The notes below the pieces were generated by a model that did not search any database, was not told where the DNA came from, and saw only the letters and a program-made list of their open reading frames with translations. A DNA stretch of 64,000 bases, from the NCBI GenBank assembly GCA_016218815.1, contig JACRCX010000104.1, forward strand, positions 27,349 through 91,348, given 5' to 3'. The stretch is from Deltaproteobacteria bacterium (GTDB taxonomy: Bacteria > Myxococcota_A > Polyangia > DRWM01 > JAAZOP01). Positions 1 through 8,968 of the stretch are shown here, in pieces (position 1 is the first letter of the stretch; each line of letters starts with the position of its first letter). A program made the position numbers and the translations under genes.

Positions 1-7
1 GGCGACG

Positions 8-2476
8 GTGACGCGGTCGCCGTTCGACCTGCGCGTCGAGCTGGCGGGCGGAGCCGACTGGGTTGCGCCGGGGTCGGACGTGCCGGAGCTGGGCCTCTTG
101 TCGTTCGGCGCGTACTCCACGCGGATGAACCCCGCCCGCTACTACGACCCGATGGATCCGGCACCGGGCTCGTGGATCCGGCCCGGCCGCGTACGTTCGG
201 CGACGGTGGAGGGCGAGCACGCGGTGCTGGACGTGGAGATCGACCCGCTGGTGGGGGAAGGGCTGGACGTCGAGCTGACGAGGCGGTGCGATCGGACGCC
301 GGAGGAGGGGCCTGCGACTCGTTGCTGGACGACGGTGAGCGTGCGTGTGCGGGAGCCGGGCTCGGTCGCCTTCACGCGCCTGGCGTGGGCGCTGGAGCCG
401 GGCGAGGGCTTGTACGGGCTGGGCGAGCGGTTCGATGCGCCGGAGGCGCGGGGACGCCGGCACGCGATGCAGATGGAGCTGGCGGACTCGGAGTCGAACC
501 TGAACGAGGTGCACGTGCCGGTGCCGTGGGTCGTCTCGACGCGGGGCTATGCGGTGCTGGTCGAGGACACGCATCCGGCGGGCTTCGACCTGGGGGCGAC
601 GGAGGCGAACGTGGCGACGGCGACGTTCGCCTCGGTCGGGTTCACCTTCCACGTCGTGACGTCGCCCGATCCGTGGGTATTGGCGGGCGGCGTGGCGGCG
701 CTGACGGGTGCGGCGCGGATTCCGCCGGTGTGGGCCTTCGGGCCGCAGCTTTGGCGCAACGAGCTGGCGGACGGGGCGGAGCTGCTGGCGGACGCGGCGG
801 CGATCCGGGCGAACGACCTGCCGGTGTCGGTGCTGTGGATCGATAACCCGTGGCAGACGGCCTACAACGACTTCACGTTCAACCCCGTCCAGTTCCCGGG
901 GGCGGAGGCGATGATCGGGCAGCTCCACGACGCGGGCTACAAGGTGCTCGCGTGGTCGACGCCGTACCTGGACAGCTCCGACGATTCGGAGGTGCACGCG
1001 GGGATGAACCCCGACACGGGCGGGCTGTTCGAGGAGGCCGACGCGGCGGGGCACTTCGTGCAAAACAGCTCGGGCCACGCCGCGCAGTTCCCGTGGACCA
1101 GCGGGAAGACGGGAGCGATGATCGACTTCACGGGGGAGGCGGCGCGCGCGTGGTGGACGCAGACCGCGCGGCGGGCGACGGGGCTGGGCATCGATGGGTT
1201 CAAGCTGGACTACGGCGAGCTGACGGTCAGCCTGGTGGGATCGCGCTTGGGGTTGCGCTTCGCCGACGGCTCGACGGAAGCGGAGACGCACAACGTCTAC
1301 TCGACGCTCTACCACCGCGCGTACCGCTCGGCGGTCGATGCCGATCGTCCGGACGGTTTCCTGATCGGCAGGGCCTCGACGCTGGGCGGCCAGCAGGAGG
1401 TCGATTGCATCTGGCCGGGGGACCTTGATTCGGACCTCTCGTATCCCGGCGACGAGACGCCGGACGGGCCCTCGGTGGGCGGTCTGGCGTCGGCGGTGCA
1501 CGCGCTGCAGTCGCTGGCGGTGTCGGGCTTCCCGACGTTCGGGTCGGACACGGGAGGGTTCCGCAACGGGGCGCCGACGAGCGAGACGCTGGTGCGGTGG
1601 GCGGCGCACACGGCGTTCACGCCGGTGATGCAGCTCGGGGGCGGGGGCGACTCGCACAACCCCTGGGACACGGTGCAGTTCCCGGAGGCCTGGGTGCTGC
1701 CGGCGATGCGCAAGCTGATGAAGCTGCACCAGCAGCTCTTCCCGTACCTGTACGTGCTGGTCTGCGAGGCGGCGGCCGCGCCGTCGCGGCCCTCGGTGAT
1801 GCCGCTGGGCCTGGCCTATCCGGACGACGCGGCGGCGCGGGAGGACGACTGCGCATACCTGCTGGGGCCGCGGGTGCTGGTCGCGCCGGGCTGCCGCGGC
1901 GAGGATCCGCGGCGGGTGCACCTGCCGGCGGGGACGTGGGTCGACTGGTGGACGGGGGACGTGTACGCGGGGCCGACGGACATCGATGCGCCGAACCCGG
2001 TCGACGCGGCGCCCGTGTTCCTTGCGGCCGGCGCGATCGTGCCGATGTTGCCGGCGGAAATCGACACGATGGTCGAGACGGGCGCGGCGGACGCGGTCGA
2101 TCCGGGCGATGCGGCGGGGCCGCACCGGCTGCGGGTCGTGCCGCCGCCGGTGGGCGAGACGGCGACGTGGAGCATCGATTCGGTTCCGACCGACCCGGCG
2201 CCGGACTACGTGGGCGTCATCGAGGAGGTCCGCGTGACGGCGGGGACCGATTGCGTGGAGCTGAGCGTCACGCAGCTCGACGAAGGCGCGGCCGTGGTGC
2301 TGGAGCTGGACTGGCAAGTGGTGTCGGCGGACGCGCCGGGACGGGTGGAGGGGGGAACCTTCACGGAGGCGCCGGACGTCGAGACGGTGCTGGACGGCTG
2401 CGATGGGTGCTGGTTCCACGACGGGACGACGGGGAAGGTGTTCGCGTCGCCGGTGCCGGAGAGGGTTTGCCGGTGA
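8..2476 (+). CDS. Glycoside hydrolase family 31 alpha-glycosidase (5' end probably outside window)
   Basis: Retaining exo-acting alpha-glycosidase of family GH31 (alpha-glucosidase/alpha-xylosidase type). The GH31 (beta/alpha)8 barrel is recognised by the nucleophile motif DGFKLDYGE (Asp at residue 401 counted from the GTG at 8), the acid/base segment WPGDLDSD (Asp at 472) and the downstream FGSDTGGF signature. An N-terminal beta-sandwich region (residues about 20-230, with GLGERFD) and C-terminal beta domains (about 590-820) complete a normal GH31 layout. No signal peptide is visible. The frame is open to the left edge, so the true start may lie upstream and position 8 is only the first GTG seen. 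Substrate cannot be read from sequence; the FKLDYGE form resembles alpha-xylosidase/sulfoquinovosidase-like branches as much as maltase ones. Confidence 0.9.
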   Translation: MTRSPFDLRVELAGGADWVAPGSDVPELGLLSFGAYSTRMNPARYYDPMDPAPGSWIRPGRVRSATVEGEHAVLDVEIDPLVGEGLDVELTRRCDRTPEEGPATRCWTTVSVRVREPGSVAFTRLAWALEPGEGLYGLGERFDAPEARGRRHAMQMELADSESNLNEVHVPVPWVVSTRGYAVLVEDTHPAGFDLGATEANVATATFASVGFTFHVVTSPDPWVLAGGVAALTGAARIPPVWAFGPQLWRNELADGAELLADAAAIRANDLPVSVLWIDNPWQTAYNDFTFNPVQFPGAEAMIGQLHDAGYKVLAWSTPYLDSSDDSEVHAGMNPDTGGLFEEADAAGHFVQNSSGHAAQFPWTSGKTGAMIDFTGEAARAWWTQTARRATGLGIDGFKLDYGELTVSLVGSRLGLRFADGSTEAETHNVYSTLYHRAYRSAVDADRPDGFLIGRASTLGGQQEVDCIWPGDLDSDLSYPGDETPDGPSVGGLASAVHALQSLAVSGFPTFGSDTGGFRNGAPTSETLVRWAAHTAFTPVMQLGGGGDSHNPWDTVQFPEAWVLPAMRKLMKLHQQLFPYLYVLVCEAAAAPSRPSVMPLGLAYPDDAAAREDDCAYLLGPRVLVAPGCRGEDPRRVHLPAGTWVDWWTGDVYAGPTDIDAPNPVDAAPVFLAAGAIVPMLPAEIDTMVETGAADAVDPGDAAGPHRLRVVPPPVGETATWSIDSVPTDPAPDYVGVIEEVRVTAGTDCVELSVTQLDEGAAVVLELDWQVVSADAPGRVEGGTFTEAPDVETVLDGCDGCWFHDGTTGKVFASPVPERVCR

Positions 2477-2534
2477 GGGGGAGAGGGGGCATGAGGAGAG
2501 GTGGGGAGGACGGCTGGAGAGGGGGGGAGGGGAA

Positions 2535-3794
2535 TCAGAAGGTGAAGGGGAAGGTGATGAAGAGCTTGTGCTCGAAGCCGCCCCAGCGGCCGTCCCAGTC
2601 GCCGACGGGCGGGGAGAACTCATAGGCGACGTCGAGGGTGACCACCAGGAAGCGGACGCCGCCGCCCAGGCGCAGGAACGGGCGGGGGTCGAAGCCGTGG
2701 TCCTCGGGCATGCGGTCGTTGATGAGCTGGAGGGCGGCGCCGAAGAAGAAGTGGTAGTCGCCGAAGTAGTCGAAGAAGCCCGGGCGTCCGTCCTGGGGGA
2801 ACCAGGTGAAGGTGAGGGGGAGTTCGAGCGCGCCGGCGAAGTCGCCCTCGACGCCGACCTCCATACGCCATTTGGGGCGGAAGGCCCAGGCGAACAGGCC
2901 GCGGAACCAGACGCGGCTGGCGGGGTCGCCGGCGTCGAGCGTGACCCACGTACGGCCGGTTTCCGCGCCGGTGTCGGGATCGCGGTCGATGCGCTGGGTG
3001 CGGGCCCAATCGACGGCGGCGCCGATGCCGAAGACGATGCCCCAGTTGCGCGGGGCCTGGTAGTCGCCCTCCACGGCGGCGACCTCGACCGGCGCGGCGA
3101 GGTCGGCGACGACGGAGCCTTCGACGACGGTGCGCCCCGCGGACTCGATCGCTTCCCCGGTCACCGGGGCCTCGGGCCGCTGCGGCGAGATGGTCTCCAC
3201 ACGCATGCGCAGGTCGGGGGCGCCGGCGAGGAGCGGGCCGGGCTGGAAGGACACGGCGCGCCCGCGGGGCTGGTCGAGCAGCCGGTTGAGCAGGAACGTC
3301 GCCTGCGGATAGGTGAGGGTCGCCTCGCGTTCGAGGCCGGCGGTATCGCCGAGCACGCGCACGTGGACGGCGGCGGGGATGCCGGGGAGGAGCGGGACGC
3401 GGAGGAGTACGCGATCGTCGTACGGACCGCCGGGCAACGGCAGATCCGGCGGGCGCTCGACGGCGAGCGGCGCGCCATCGACGTCGGCCTCCAGCCGCCA
3501 CGCGCCGCGCGCGCCGAACGCGAGGGCCAGTTCGCCGCCGGAGGGCGAGGTCACGGTGAACGAGATGCCGACGTGGGCCATACGCGCGCCCTCGCCGAAC
3601 GCGACGTCGTAGGCGGCGGCATCGACGCGGACGTCGGCGGGGCCGACCGGGATCGGCCCGGCGAGGACGGGGAGGTCGGAGTCCGAGGTCGAGGCACGGG
3701 TGGGGGAGGAGGCGGCGAGCGAGAGCAGCAGGGGTGCCGCGACGAGCGCGGCGAGGCGACGAGGGGCGATGCGAGTGGGTACGAGGTTTGCCAT
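2535..3794 (-). CDS. Putative outer-membrane beta-barrel protein
   Basis: Unrecognised 419-aa secreted protein. The start was moved to the ATG at 3794 because it gives a signal peptide (charged N-terminus, then LAALVAAPLLLSLAAS) and sits about 50 nt below a good promoter at 3853-3881; an upstream in-frame Met has no support. Residues 35-220 form a beta-rich soluble region (possibly an ecto-domain with its own fold). The last 200 residues alternate aromatic and polar residues (WRMEVGVEGDFAGALELP, YHFFFGAALQL, FLRLGGGVRFLVVTLDVAYEF) and the protein ends in FITFPFTF, the terminal-Phe pattern of Bam-assembled beta-barrels. Convergent with the GH31 gene, 58 nt apart. Function unknown. Confidence 0.7.
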   Translation of the reverse strand: MANLVPTRIAPRRLAALVAAPLLLSLAASSPTRASTSDSDLPVLAGPIPVGPADVRVDAAAYDVAFGEGARMAHVGISFTVTSPSGGELALAFGARGAWRLEADVDGAPLAVERPPDLPLPGGPYDDRVLLRVPLLPGIPAAVHVRVLGDTAGLEREATLTYPQATFLLNRLLDQPRGRAVSFQPGPLLAGAPDLRMRVETISPQRPEAPVTGEAIESAGRTVVEGSVVADLAAPVEVAAVEGDYQAPRNWGIVFGIGAAVDWARTQRIDRDPDTGAETGRTWVTLDAGDPASRVWFRGLFAWAFRPKWRMEVGVEGDFAGALELPLTFTWFPQDGRPGFFDYFGDYHFFFGAALQLINDRMPEDHGFDPRPFLRLGGGVRFLVVTLDVAYEFSPPVGDWDGRWGGFEHKLFITFPFTF

Positions 3795-3852
3795 GTCGAG
3801 CGCTCCGTCCGAATCCCCCGTCCGCCCTCCCCCGCTGTGCCCGGGGGTGCCA

Positions 3853-3881
3853 ATCAAACGATTGTTGGGCTGAGATGTCAA
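3853..3881 (-). promoter_or_regulatory. Sigma-70-type promoter for the outer-membrane protein
   Basis: On the minus strand a perfect -35 TTGACA (3876-3881) is followed by a 17-bp spacer and TTTGAT (3853-3858, 4/6 match to TATAAT). It lies in a conspicuous AT-rich island of an otherwise very GC-rich sequence. The predicted transcript start (about 3846) leaves a leader of about 50 nt before the ATG at 3794. A small inverted repeat (CAATC/GATTG, 3851-3864) overlaps the -10 region and could be an operator. Confidence 0.6.
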
Positions 3882-3911
3882 GTGTGGCGGTGGGCGGCGG
3901 CAGGGAAGGGA

Positions 3912-3949
3912 ATTCTCGCGCAGAGACGCAGAGACGCAGAGGGGAAAGG
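3912..3949. repeat. Intergenic 8-bp-period repeat element, copy 1
   Basis: The core TTCTCGCGCAGAGACGCAGA continues as further ACGCAGAG units followed by GGGGAAAGG. A near-identical copy in opposite orientation lies at 29711-29750, inside the sctQ-like gene, and a more diverged relative at 39540-39590. It lies between the beta-barrel gene promoter and the start of the next plus-strand frame. Confidence 0.75.
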
Positions 3950-3972
3950 CAGGACCCGCGTGGGGGGTCCCG

Positions 3973-4410
3973 ATGGCCCGCGTGGCAGACGCCGCGGCGG
4001 GGTGCTACGCTTGGACGCGGTCGACGGAGGTTGCGCGAGTGATCGGGGCCGGCGGACGAGGTGGCGGAGGCGCTTGGTCGCGGGCGGCAGCGGCGGGGGC
4101 CCGGACGTTCCGCCTTCGCGCCCGGTTCGTGCCGGACTACCTCGCAGGCCCGCCGGAGGGGCCGGAGATCGTTCTCACGGTGATCGGGTTGAACTCCAAG
4201 CGGTACGCGACGGCCGCATACGACGAGCGTTCGCTGCCGCCCCCCTACACCGACGAGCCGCCCCCATGGGAAACGTGGGCCGTCGACGTGGAGTGCCTGC
4301 AGGACGACACCCTGCTCGTTCTGCTTCGCGCCGAGTTGGAGGTCCGCCACTCGTGTGACGTGTTCAGCTCCCTGCCGCTGCTGCTCGACGACTTCGGGTT
4401 CGATCGCTGA
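3973..4410 (+). CDS. Hypothetical protein
   Basis: Not recognised. Up to 145 aa from the ATG at 3973; a GTG at 4039 is an alternative start because the first 20-40 residues are low complexity and no good ribosome-binding site precedes the ATG. From residue about 45 the protein looks real: alternating hydrophobic strands (TFRLRARFVPDYL, EIVLTVIGLNSK, WAVDVECLQDDTLLVLLRAELEV) with an acidic C-terminus, consistent with a small all-beta cytoplasmic domain. No signal peptide, membrane segment or catalytic motif. Single gene between divergent and convergent neighbours. Confidence 0.5.
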   Translation: MARVADAAAGCYAWTRSTEVARVIGAGGRGGGGAWSRAAAAGARTFRLRARFVPDYLAGPPEGPEIVLTVIGLNSKRYATAAYDERSLPPPYTDEPPPWETWAVDVECLQDDTLLVLLRAELEVRHSCDVFSSLPLLLDDFGFDR

Positions 4411-4452
4411 CGAGGACCTCGCGGCGCGCCCTTGGTGTGGCGAACCTATCCG

Positions 4453-4482
4453 TTGAATCCATCCACGTTGTGCTGCTAGTGT
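4453..4482 (+). promoter_or_regulatory. Possible weak promoter for the M4 peptidase gene
   Basis: TTGAAT (4453-4458), 18-bp spacer, TAGTGT (4477-4482), within a locally AT-richer stretch upstream of the strong ribosome-binding site at 4553-4562. The -10 box is poor, so this is tentative. Confidence 0.25.
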
Positions 4483-4570
4483 TCTGGTTTACTTGTCGTG
4501 ACGCCAACTTGGGGGGTCAGCGACAGTTGGGGGGGGAACGCGCGTCGTCGCGAAGGAGGAGGACACGGCC

Positions 4571-7276
4571 ATGGGATTGAGGCTCGTTTTGCCACGGGGT
4601 CGAGGGACGTTGCGGGGGGTCGGCGCCGGTCGCTCGTTGCTTGGGGCGCTGGTCGCCGCCATCATCGGCTGGGGCTGCTCGGACGACGCCGGGAACTCGG
4701 GCGGGTCGGACGCCGACGCGGACCTGCCGGATGGGGCGTCGGACGCCGACGCGGCTGGGGACGGGGGCGACGGCGAGTCCCTGGTGGAGCCCGACCCTGC
4801 GAACGAGGCTGTGGAGCGGCTCATTCGGGAGTCGGAGATCGAGCCGGAGTTGCGGGTCGAGGGCGGCGTTGCGGCCTTCGTAGCGGTCGAGGTCCCGATC
4901 CCGGCGGGCGTGGTGGGGGACCCGGTCGCGAGTGCGCTGGACTTCCTGGAGCGGTACCGCGAGTTGTATCGCCTGACCGATCCGGCTTCGCAGCTGTACC
5001 TCGAGCGGATCCGAATCGACGAGGACCGGGCGGAGGGCGCGGTCGGCGACGGCCGGCACATGACGTTCGCGCAGCGGGACCAGGGAATCCCCGTGTTCGA
5101 CGCGCAGCTTGCGGTGCACCTCCGGGGGGACCGGGTGGTCATGACGAACGGCCACTACCTTCCGGAGATCCGGCCCTTCCCGGCGCCGAGCCTGGACGGG
5201 GACGAGGCGACGGAGCAGGCGCTGCTGGCGATCGCGGGCACCGACCTGCGGCGGGGCGGGGAGCCCGCGCTGACGATCTTCAACCTGGGGCTGGTGCGCA
5301 ACGAGCCGCCGGTGGCGGCCGAGACGCACCTGGCGTGGCGGGTGAACATCCTCGGCCTGGGCGAGGACGGCGCGTTCGTGGACTGGCTGTGCATGGTGGA
5401 CGCCTTCGACGGCGCGGTGCTGCTGGCGATGGCGGACGAGGAGGGTGACGCGGCGAGCAAGGACTTCGACATCGAGACGGTCAACCACACGACGTCGAGC
5501 TACTGCTGGAGCATGCCGGACGAGAACGACGACGACTACTGGTTCGACGAGGACGGCGAGGACGGCTACCCGGGCGCGGGCAGCGACTCGTACCTGGACG
5601 GGCAGCACGCCTACGACTTCGCGCACGAGGTGTACGACTTCTACTTCGGCCGGTACCACCGCCACTCGCTGGACGACGACGAGGTGCAGGCCGAGATCAT
5701 GGTGCACGTGGCCGCCCCCACCACAGGGGCGTGGGACTGGAACAACGCCCAGTGGACGAGCGGCTGCGAGGAGATATGGTTCGGTGACGGCTGGTCGACG
5801 CTGGACACGCTGGCCCACGAGTGGAGCCACGGCATCGACTCCTACGAGGGGAACCTGACCTACGCCTTCCAATCAGGGGCGCTGGACGAGAGCTTCGCCG
5901 ACATCTCGGGGGCGATGGTGGACGACGCGGACTGGCTGGTCGGCGAGGACATCGAGGGCGGGGCGGGCGGGCCGCTGCGGAGCATGTCGAACCCTGCGGC
6001 CTACGGCGACGCCGACCACTTCTCGGACTACGACCCGCCATCGGGCGGCGCGGTGCTGGCCAACGACTACGGCGGGGTGCACACCTTCAGCGGGATCATC
6101 AACAAGGCGTTCTACCTGCTCGCGGCGGGCGGCGATCACCACGGTCACCACGTGGACGGGATTGGGCGGACCAAGGCGGGGGCGCTGTTCTACTGGACGC
6201 TGGTCTCCGGCGTGACGAGCAACTCGGACTTCCGCGACGTCCGGGACCTGGTGGTGACGACCGCGAAGGCCTTCCGTGACGCGCCGGCGGAGATCGGCGG
6301 GCCGCTCTACGGGATCACCTCGCTCGACGTCTGCGCCGCGCGGAACGCGTTCGCGGCGGTGGGCATCGCGGTCGGTTACGGGGACGCGGACTGCGACGGG
6401 ACGCTCGACTACCATGACCCCGACGGAGACAACGACAAGGTGCCGGACACGCAGGACAACTGTCCGGACAACGCCAACTTCGGGCAGGTGGACACCGACG
6501 GCGACGGCGAGGGGAACGTCTGCGACGACGACAACGACGGCGACGGCGTCCTGGACGGGGCGGACAACTGCCCTGTCGTGGCGAATGCGGATCAGGATCA
6601 GGACCACTGCCTGGACGACGACGGGGACGGCTGGATGAACTTCGACGACAACTGTCCCACCCTGTGGAACCCCTTGTCCGAGCAGAAGGACACGGACCTC
6701 GACGGCCTGGGCGACGACTGCGACGACGACGACGACGGCGACGGGGCGGCGGACGGAGCCGACAACTGCCCGCTGGTGCCCAACGTCGGGCAGCTCGACT
6801 CGGACGGGGACGCGGTCGGAGACGTGTGCGACAACTGCCCGTCCGTCGCGAATGACCAGACGGACTGCGACGAGGACGGCATCGGCCTGGCGTGCGACCG
6901 CAGCGGCGATCACATTCCGCTCTCCCCCGCGGGATGCAACGTACTGCCGTATTTCGAGGCGACCCGGGTGGGGTTCGTGAACCCCGGGGACCTGGTCCAG
7001 ATCGCGGGTTGCTCCGGCTGCTCGGACTGGCTCCTGCCGGAGTTCGAGCTGGCGGTGACGATCCAGATCGACGCCCTGGCGGCGGTCTCGATCGTCGACG
7101 ACCAGGGCCGGATGGTGGCGCGGGGCGATCCGCTGAATCTGCAGACCTTGACGTTCCGCCCCAAGGCCAGCTTCTGGTACCGGGCTCCCGGCTCGAGTGC
7201 CGTACCCTTCCAGGGGACCAGCTACTTCCTGATGGGGCCGCCCGGCCCTCCGGCCAACGTCACGGTCGCCCACTGA
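4571..7276 (+). CDS. Thermolysin-family (M4) metallopeptidase lipoprotein with thrombospondin type 3 repeats
   Basis: Predicted surface or secreted zinc endopeptidase, 901 aa. The start is fixed by a strong AAGGAGGAGG 8 nt upstream. N-terminal signal peptide with lipobox ending IIGWGC, then an Asp/Gly-rich linker, an FTP-type inhibitory propeptide (about 95-200; HMTFAQRDQGIPVFDAQL), and an M4 catalytic domain (about 305-600). Zinc ligands are visible as H416 and H420 in HEWSH and E440 in ALDESFADI; the 24-residue H-to-E spacing equals that of thermolysin, and E417 is the general base. Residues about 610-780 are Asp-rich DxDxDG..C TSP3-type calcium-binding repeats, followed by a beta-rich C-terminal region of about 110 residues. 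The last 17 nt overlap the convergent Mut7-C gene. Confidence 0.93.
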   Translation: MGLRLVLPRGRGTLRGVGAGRSLLGALVAAIIGWGCSDDAGNSGGSDADADLPDGASDADAAGDGGDGESLVEPDPANEAVERLIRESEIEPELRVEGGVAAFVAVEVPIPAGVVGDPVASALDFLERYRELYRLTDPASQLYLERIRIDEDRAEGAVGDGRHMTFAQRDQGIPVFDAQLAVHLRGDRVVMTNGHYLPEIRPFPAPSLDGDEATEQALLAIAGTDLRRGGEPALTIFNLGLVRNEPPVAAETHLAWRVNILGLGEDGAFVDWLCMVDAFDGAVLLAMADEEGDAASKDFDIETVNHTTSSYCWSMPDENDDDYWFDEDGEDGYPGAGSDSYLDGQHAYDFAHEVYDFYFGRYHRHSLDDDEVQAEIMVHVAAPTTGAWDWNNAQWTSGCEEIWFGDGWSTLDTLAHEWSHGIDSYEGNLTYAFQSGALDESFADISGAMVDDADWLVGEDIEGGAGGPLRSMSNPAAYGDADHFSDYDPPSGGAVLANDYGGVHTFSGIINKAFYLLAAGGDHHGHHVDGIGRTKAGALFYWTLVSGVTSNSDFRDVRDLVVTTAKAFRDAPAEIGGPLYGITSLDVCAARNAFAAVGIAVGYGDADCDGTLDYHDPDGDNDKVPDTQDNCPDNANFGQVDTDGDGEGNVCDDDNDGDGVLDGADNCPVVANADQDQDHCLDDDGDGWMNFDDNCPTLWNPLSEQKDTDLDGLGDDCDDDDDGDGAADGADNCPLVPNVGQLDSDGDAVGDVCDNCPSVANDQTDCDEDGIGLACDRSGDHIPLSPAGCNVLPYFEATRVGFVNPGDLVQIAGCSGCSDWLLPEFELAVTIQIDALAAVSIVDDQGRMVARGDPLNLQTLTFRPKASFWYRAPGSSAVPFQGTSYFLMGPPGPPANVTVAH

Positions 7277-7757
7277 GGAGTCGGGCGAGATCGCGCTCGA
7301 GGCGGCCGGGGTGGGTACCGCGCCAGAAGACGCGATGGCAGGAAGGGCAGCGGGAGAAGCGGGTCTGGGTCTTGGCGACGAAGGGGGGGACCCACGCGGC
7401 GGCTTCGGCGGCGGCGGCCTCGCGCAGGGGCGCGTTGCAGTAGGCGCAGCGGGTGAAGCGGGCTGTGTCCGGGGGCAGGTCGAATCGTGCGGCGACCTCC
7501 CGGAGCTGGCCGGACAGGTCGTTCGCATCGATGCGCAGGACGGCCAGGCGGCGAAGGGCGAGGCGGGCGGCGCGGCGGCGGTGGCGGGTGAGAAAAAGGC
7601 GCGATTCCCCGCGCAGGAGCGCGAGCAGTTCGTCCTCGTCGTCGCCGGTCCAGTCGGCGGCGTCGGCGCCCAGGAGGCGAAGCCAGCGGGCGAGGCGGCC
7701 GAGCATGCGGTCGATGCGCAGGGGGGGGAGAGGGGGGAGGGGAGGGAGAGGGGGCAC
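7260..7757 (-). CDS. Mut7-C (DUF82) RNase-domain protein
   Basis: 165-aa protein of the Mut7-C family, a PIN-like predicted RNase fold fused to a zinc ribbon. Hallmarks: RMLGRLARWLRLLGAD at the start of the domain, LFLTRHRRRA (the family LLTRD position), and the zinc ribbon FTRCAYCN ... RCPSCHRVFWRGTHP. The expected acidic residue before MLGRL is present (RIDRM), so translation must start upstream of the Met; the only candidate is the GTG at 7757, giving an unusual Pro-Pro-Leu N-terminus encoded by a G/A-only tract on the plus strand. Cellular substrate unknown. The 3' ends of this gene and the M4 peptidase overlap by 17 nt. Confidence 0.85.
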   Translation of the reverse strand: MPPLPPLPPLPPLRIDRMLGRLARWLRLLGADAADWTGDDEDELLALLRGESRLFLTRHRRRAARLALRRLAVLRIDANDLSGQLREVAARFDLPPDTARFTRCAYCNAPLREAAAAEAAAWVPPFVAKTQTRFSRCPSCHRVFWRGTHPGRLERDLARLLSGRP

Positions 7758-7773
7758 GAAGGGGGAGTTTAGG

Positions 7774-7808
7774 GGTTCTTGGTTCTTGGTTGTTGGTTAT
7801 TGGTTCCG
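7774..7808. repeat. Heptanucleotide tandem repeat (GGTTNTT)n
   Basis: Five consecutive 7-bp units, GGTTCTT, GGTTCTT, GGTTGTT, GGTTATT, GGTTCCG, in the gap between the Mut7-C and ATP-grasp genes. The same unit recurs at 43519-43546. Confidence 0.85.
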
Positions 7809-7858
7809 ACCACGAACACGAGCACGAACACGGCGTTGTCCCGGAACGGGGGGGCGAA

Positions 7859-8881
7859 TCAGGGGCGGCGGGGGGAGCGGCGGCGGGCGAGGGAGAGGAT
7901 GTGGACGAGGAGGCCGGGCCAGTCGCCGCCGGCGCGGGACCAGGCGCGGGCGAGGCCGGCTTCGGGGCCGAGGTCGGGGTTGGCGTTGACCTCGAGGACG
8001 AAGGGACGGCCGCGGGAGTCGAGCCGCACGTCGACGCGGGCGTAGTCGCGGCACCCGGTGAGGCGCCAGGCGGCGAGCGCGTGGGCCCGCAGCGCGGTGC
8101 GCGTTTCGCGCGGGAGGGGGCGGGCGGGAATGGGCTTCGTGCCGCGATCCTCGACCTGGCCGGTCAGCCACTTGGCCTCGAAGGTGACGATCGCCGGCCG
8201 GTCGGGCGGCATGGCGGAGAAGTCGATCTCGCCGAGCGGGAGGACCTTGGGATTGCGGCCACCGACGAGCGAGATGTTGAGCTCGCGACCGTCGACGAAG
8301 CGCTCGACGAGGGCGGACTGGCGGTAGCGGCGGTGGACGAAGGCGATGCGGTCGCGCAGCTCGGCGGACGAGGCGACGACCGAGCGGCGGTCGATGCCGC
8401 AGGAGGCGTCCTCGGTGGCCGGCTTGACGATGGCGGGCAGCGAGGACCATCCCTGCGGCCGGCGGCGCGGGGGCACGACGACCCAGGCGGGGGTCGGGAC
8501 GTGGGCCCTGCGGAGGCACGTCTTGACGGCCGGCTTGTCGCGGCACAGGGCGAGGGCCGCGGGGGGGGACCCGGTGTAGGGGATGCCGAGCCGTTCGAGA
8601 AACGCGGGCAACGCGGGTTCGAGCGCGGAGTCGCCCAGGGGCGCGTCGCAGACGTTGAGGACGACGTCGGGGGGCTGGCAGACCAGGAGGGCGAGGGTCG
8701 AGCGCGGGTCGTCGCCCAGGCCCAGGTCGACGAAGCGGGCGCCGAGCTGGCGCAGGACGACCCGGGCCGCGCGCACGGTGCGCAGCGTGTCGGCGTCCGA
8801 CAGCAGGTCACGCGCCGCGCCGCGCGCCATCTTGTGATGCTTGCCGTACAGGACCCCGACCGAAACGCCCCGCCAGTCCAT
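7859..8881 (-). CDS. ATP-grasp ligase, D-Ala-D-Ala ligase-like
   Basis: 340-aa cytoplasmic carboxylate-amine ligase of the ATP-grasp superfamily, closest in layout to D-alanine-D-alanine ligase. An N-terminal Rossmann-like region (DVVLNVCD, PYTGSPPAALALCRDKPAVKTCLRRA, the DdlB-type GS..A...DK segment) is followed by the ATP-grasp core (AIVKPATEDASCGI, ALVERFVDGRELNISLVGG) and the metal-binding end DYARVDVRLD ... FVLEVNANPDL. The start is the ATG at 8881 with GAGGAGG just upstream, not the GTG at 8896. It is the third gene of a minus-strand set (Fic-like, GNAT, this gene). Such solitary Ddl-like enzymes often ligate other amino acids or peptides; true substrate unknown. Confidence 0.85.
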   Translation of the reverse strand: MDWRGVSVGVLYGKHHKMARGAARDLLSDADTLRTVRAARVVLRQLGARFVDLGLGDDPRSTLALLVCQPPDVVLNVCDAPLGDSALEPALPAFLERLGIPYTGSPPAALALCRDKPAVKTCLRRAHVPTPAWVVVPPRRRPQGWSSLPAIVKPATEDASCGIDRRSVVASSAELRDRIAFVHRRYRQSALVERFVDGRELNISLVGGRNPKVLPLGEIDFSAMPPDRPAIVTFEAKWLTGQVEDRGTKPIPARPLPRETRTALRAHALAAWRLTGCRDYARVDVRLDSRGRPFVLEVNANPDLGPEAGLARAWSRAGGDWPGLLVHILSLARRRSPRRP

Positions 8882-8898
8882 CCGCTTCCTCCTCACGG

Positions 8899-8968
8899 GG
8901 CTTCGGGCTTCAGGCTCCAGGCTTCGGGATCCGGACCCTGCAGCCTGAAGCCCGGAGCCTCCAGCCTC
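8899..8968. repeat. Heptanucleotide repeat array with inverted arms
   Basis: Four direct 7-bp units (GGCTTCG, GGCTTCA, GGCTCCA, GGCTTCG; 8899-8926) are followed after a 14-nt centre by four units close to their reverse complement (CAGCCTG, AAGCCCG, GAGCCTC, CAGCCTC; 8941-8968), forming an imperfect hairpin. It separates the ATP-grasp and GNAT genes and its right arm reaches the GNAT stop codon; it may attenuate or stabilise the transcript. Confidence 0.75.

Noticed and set aside
2403..4358. 651-codon plus-strand frame opposite the beta-barrel protein
   Set aside because: Composition of a shadow frame; the minus-strand gene has promoter, signal peptide and terminal Phe.
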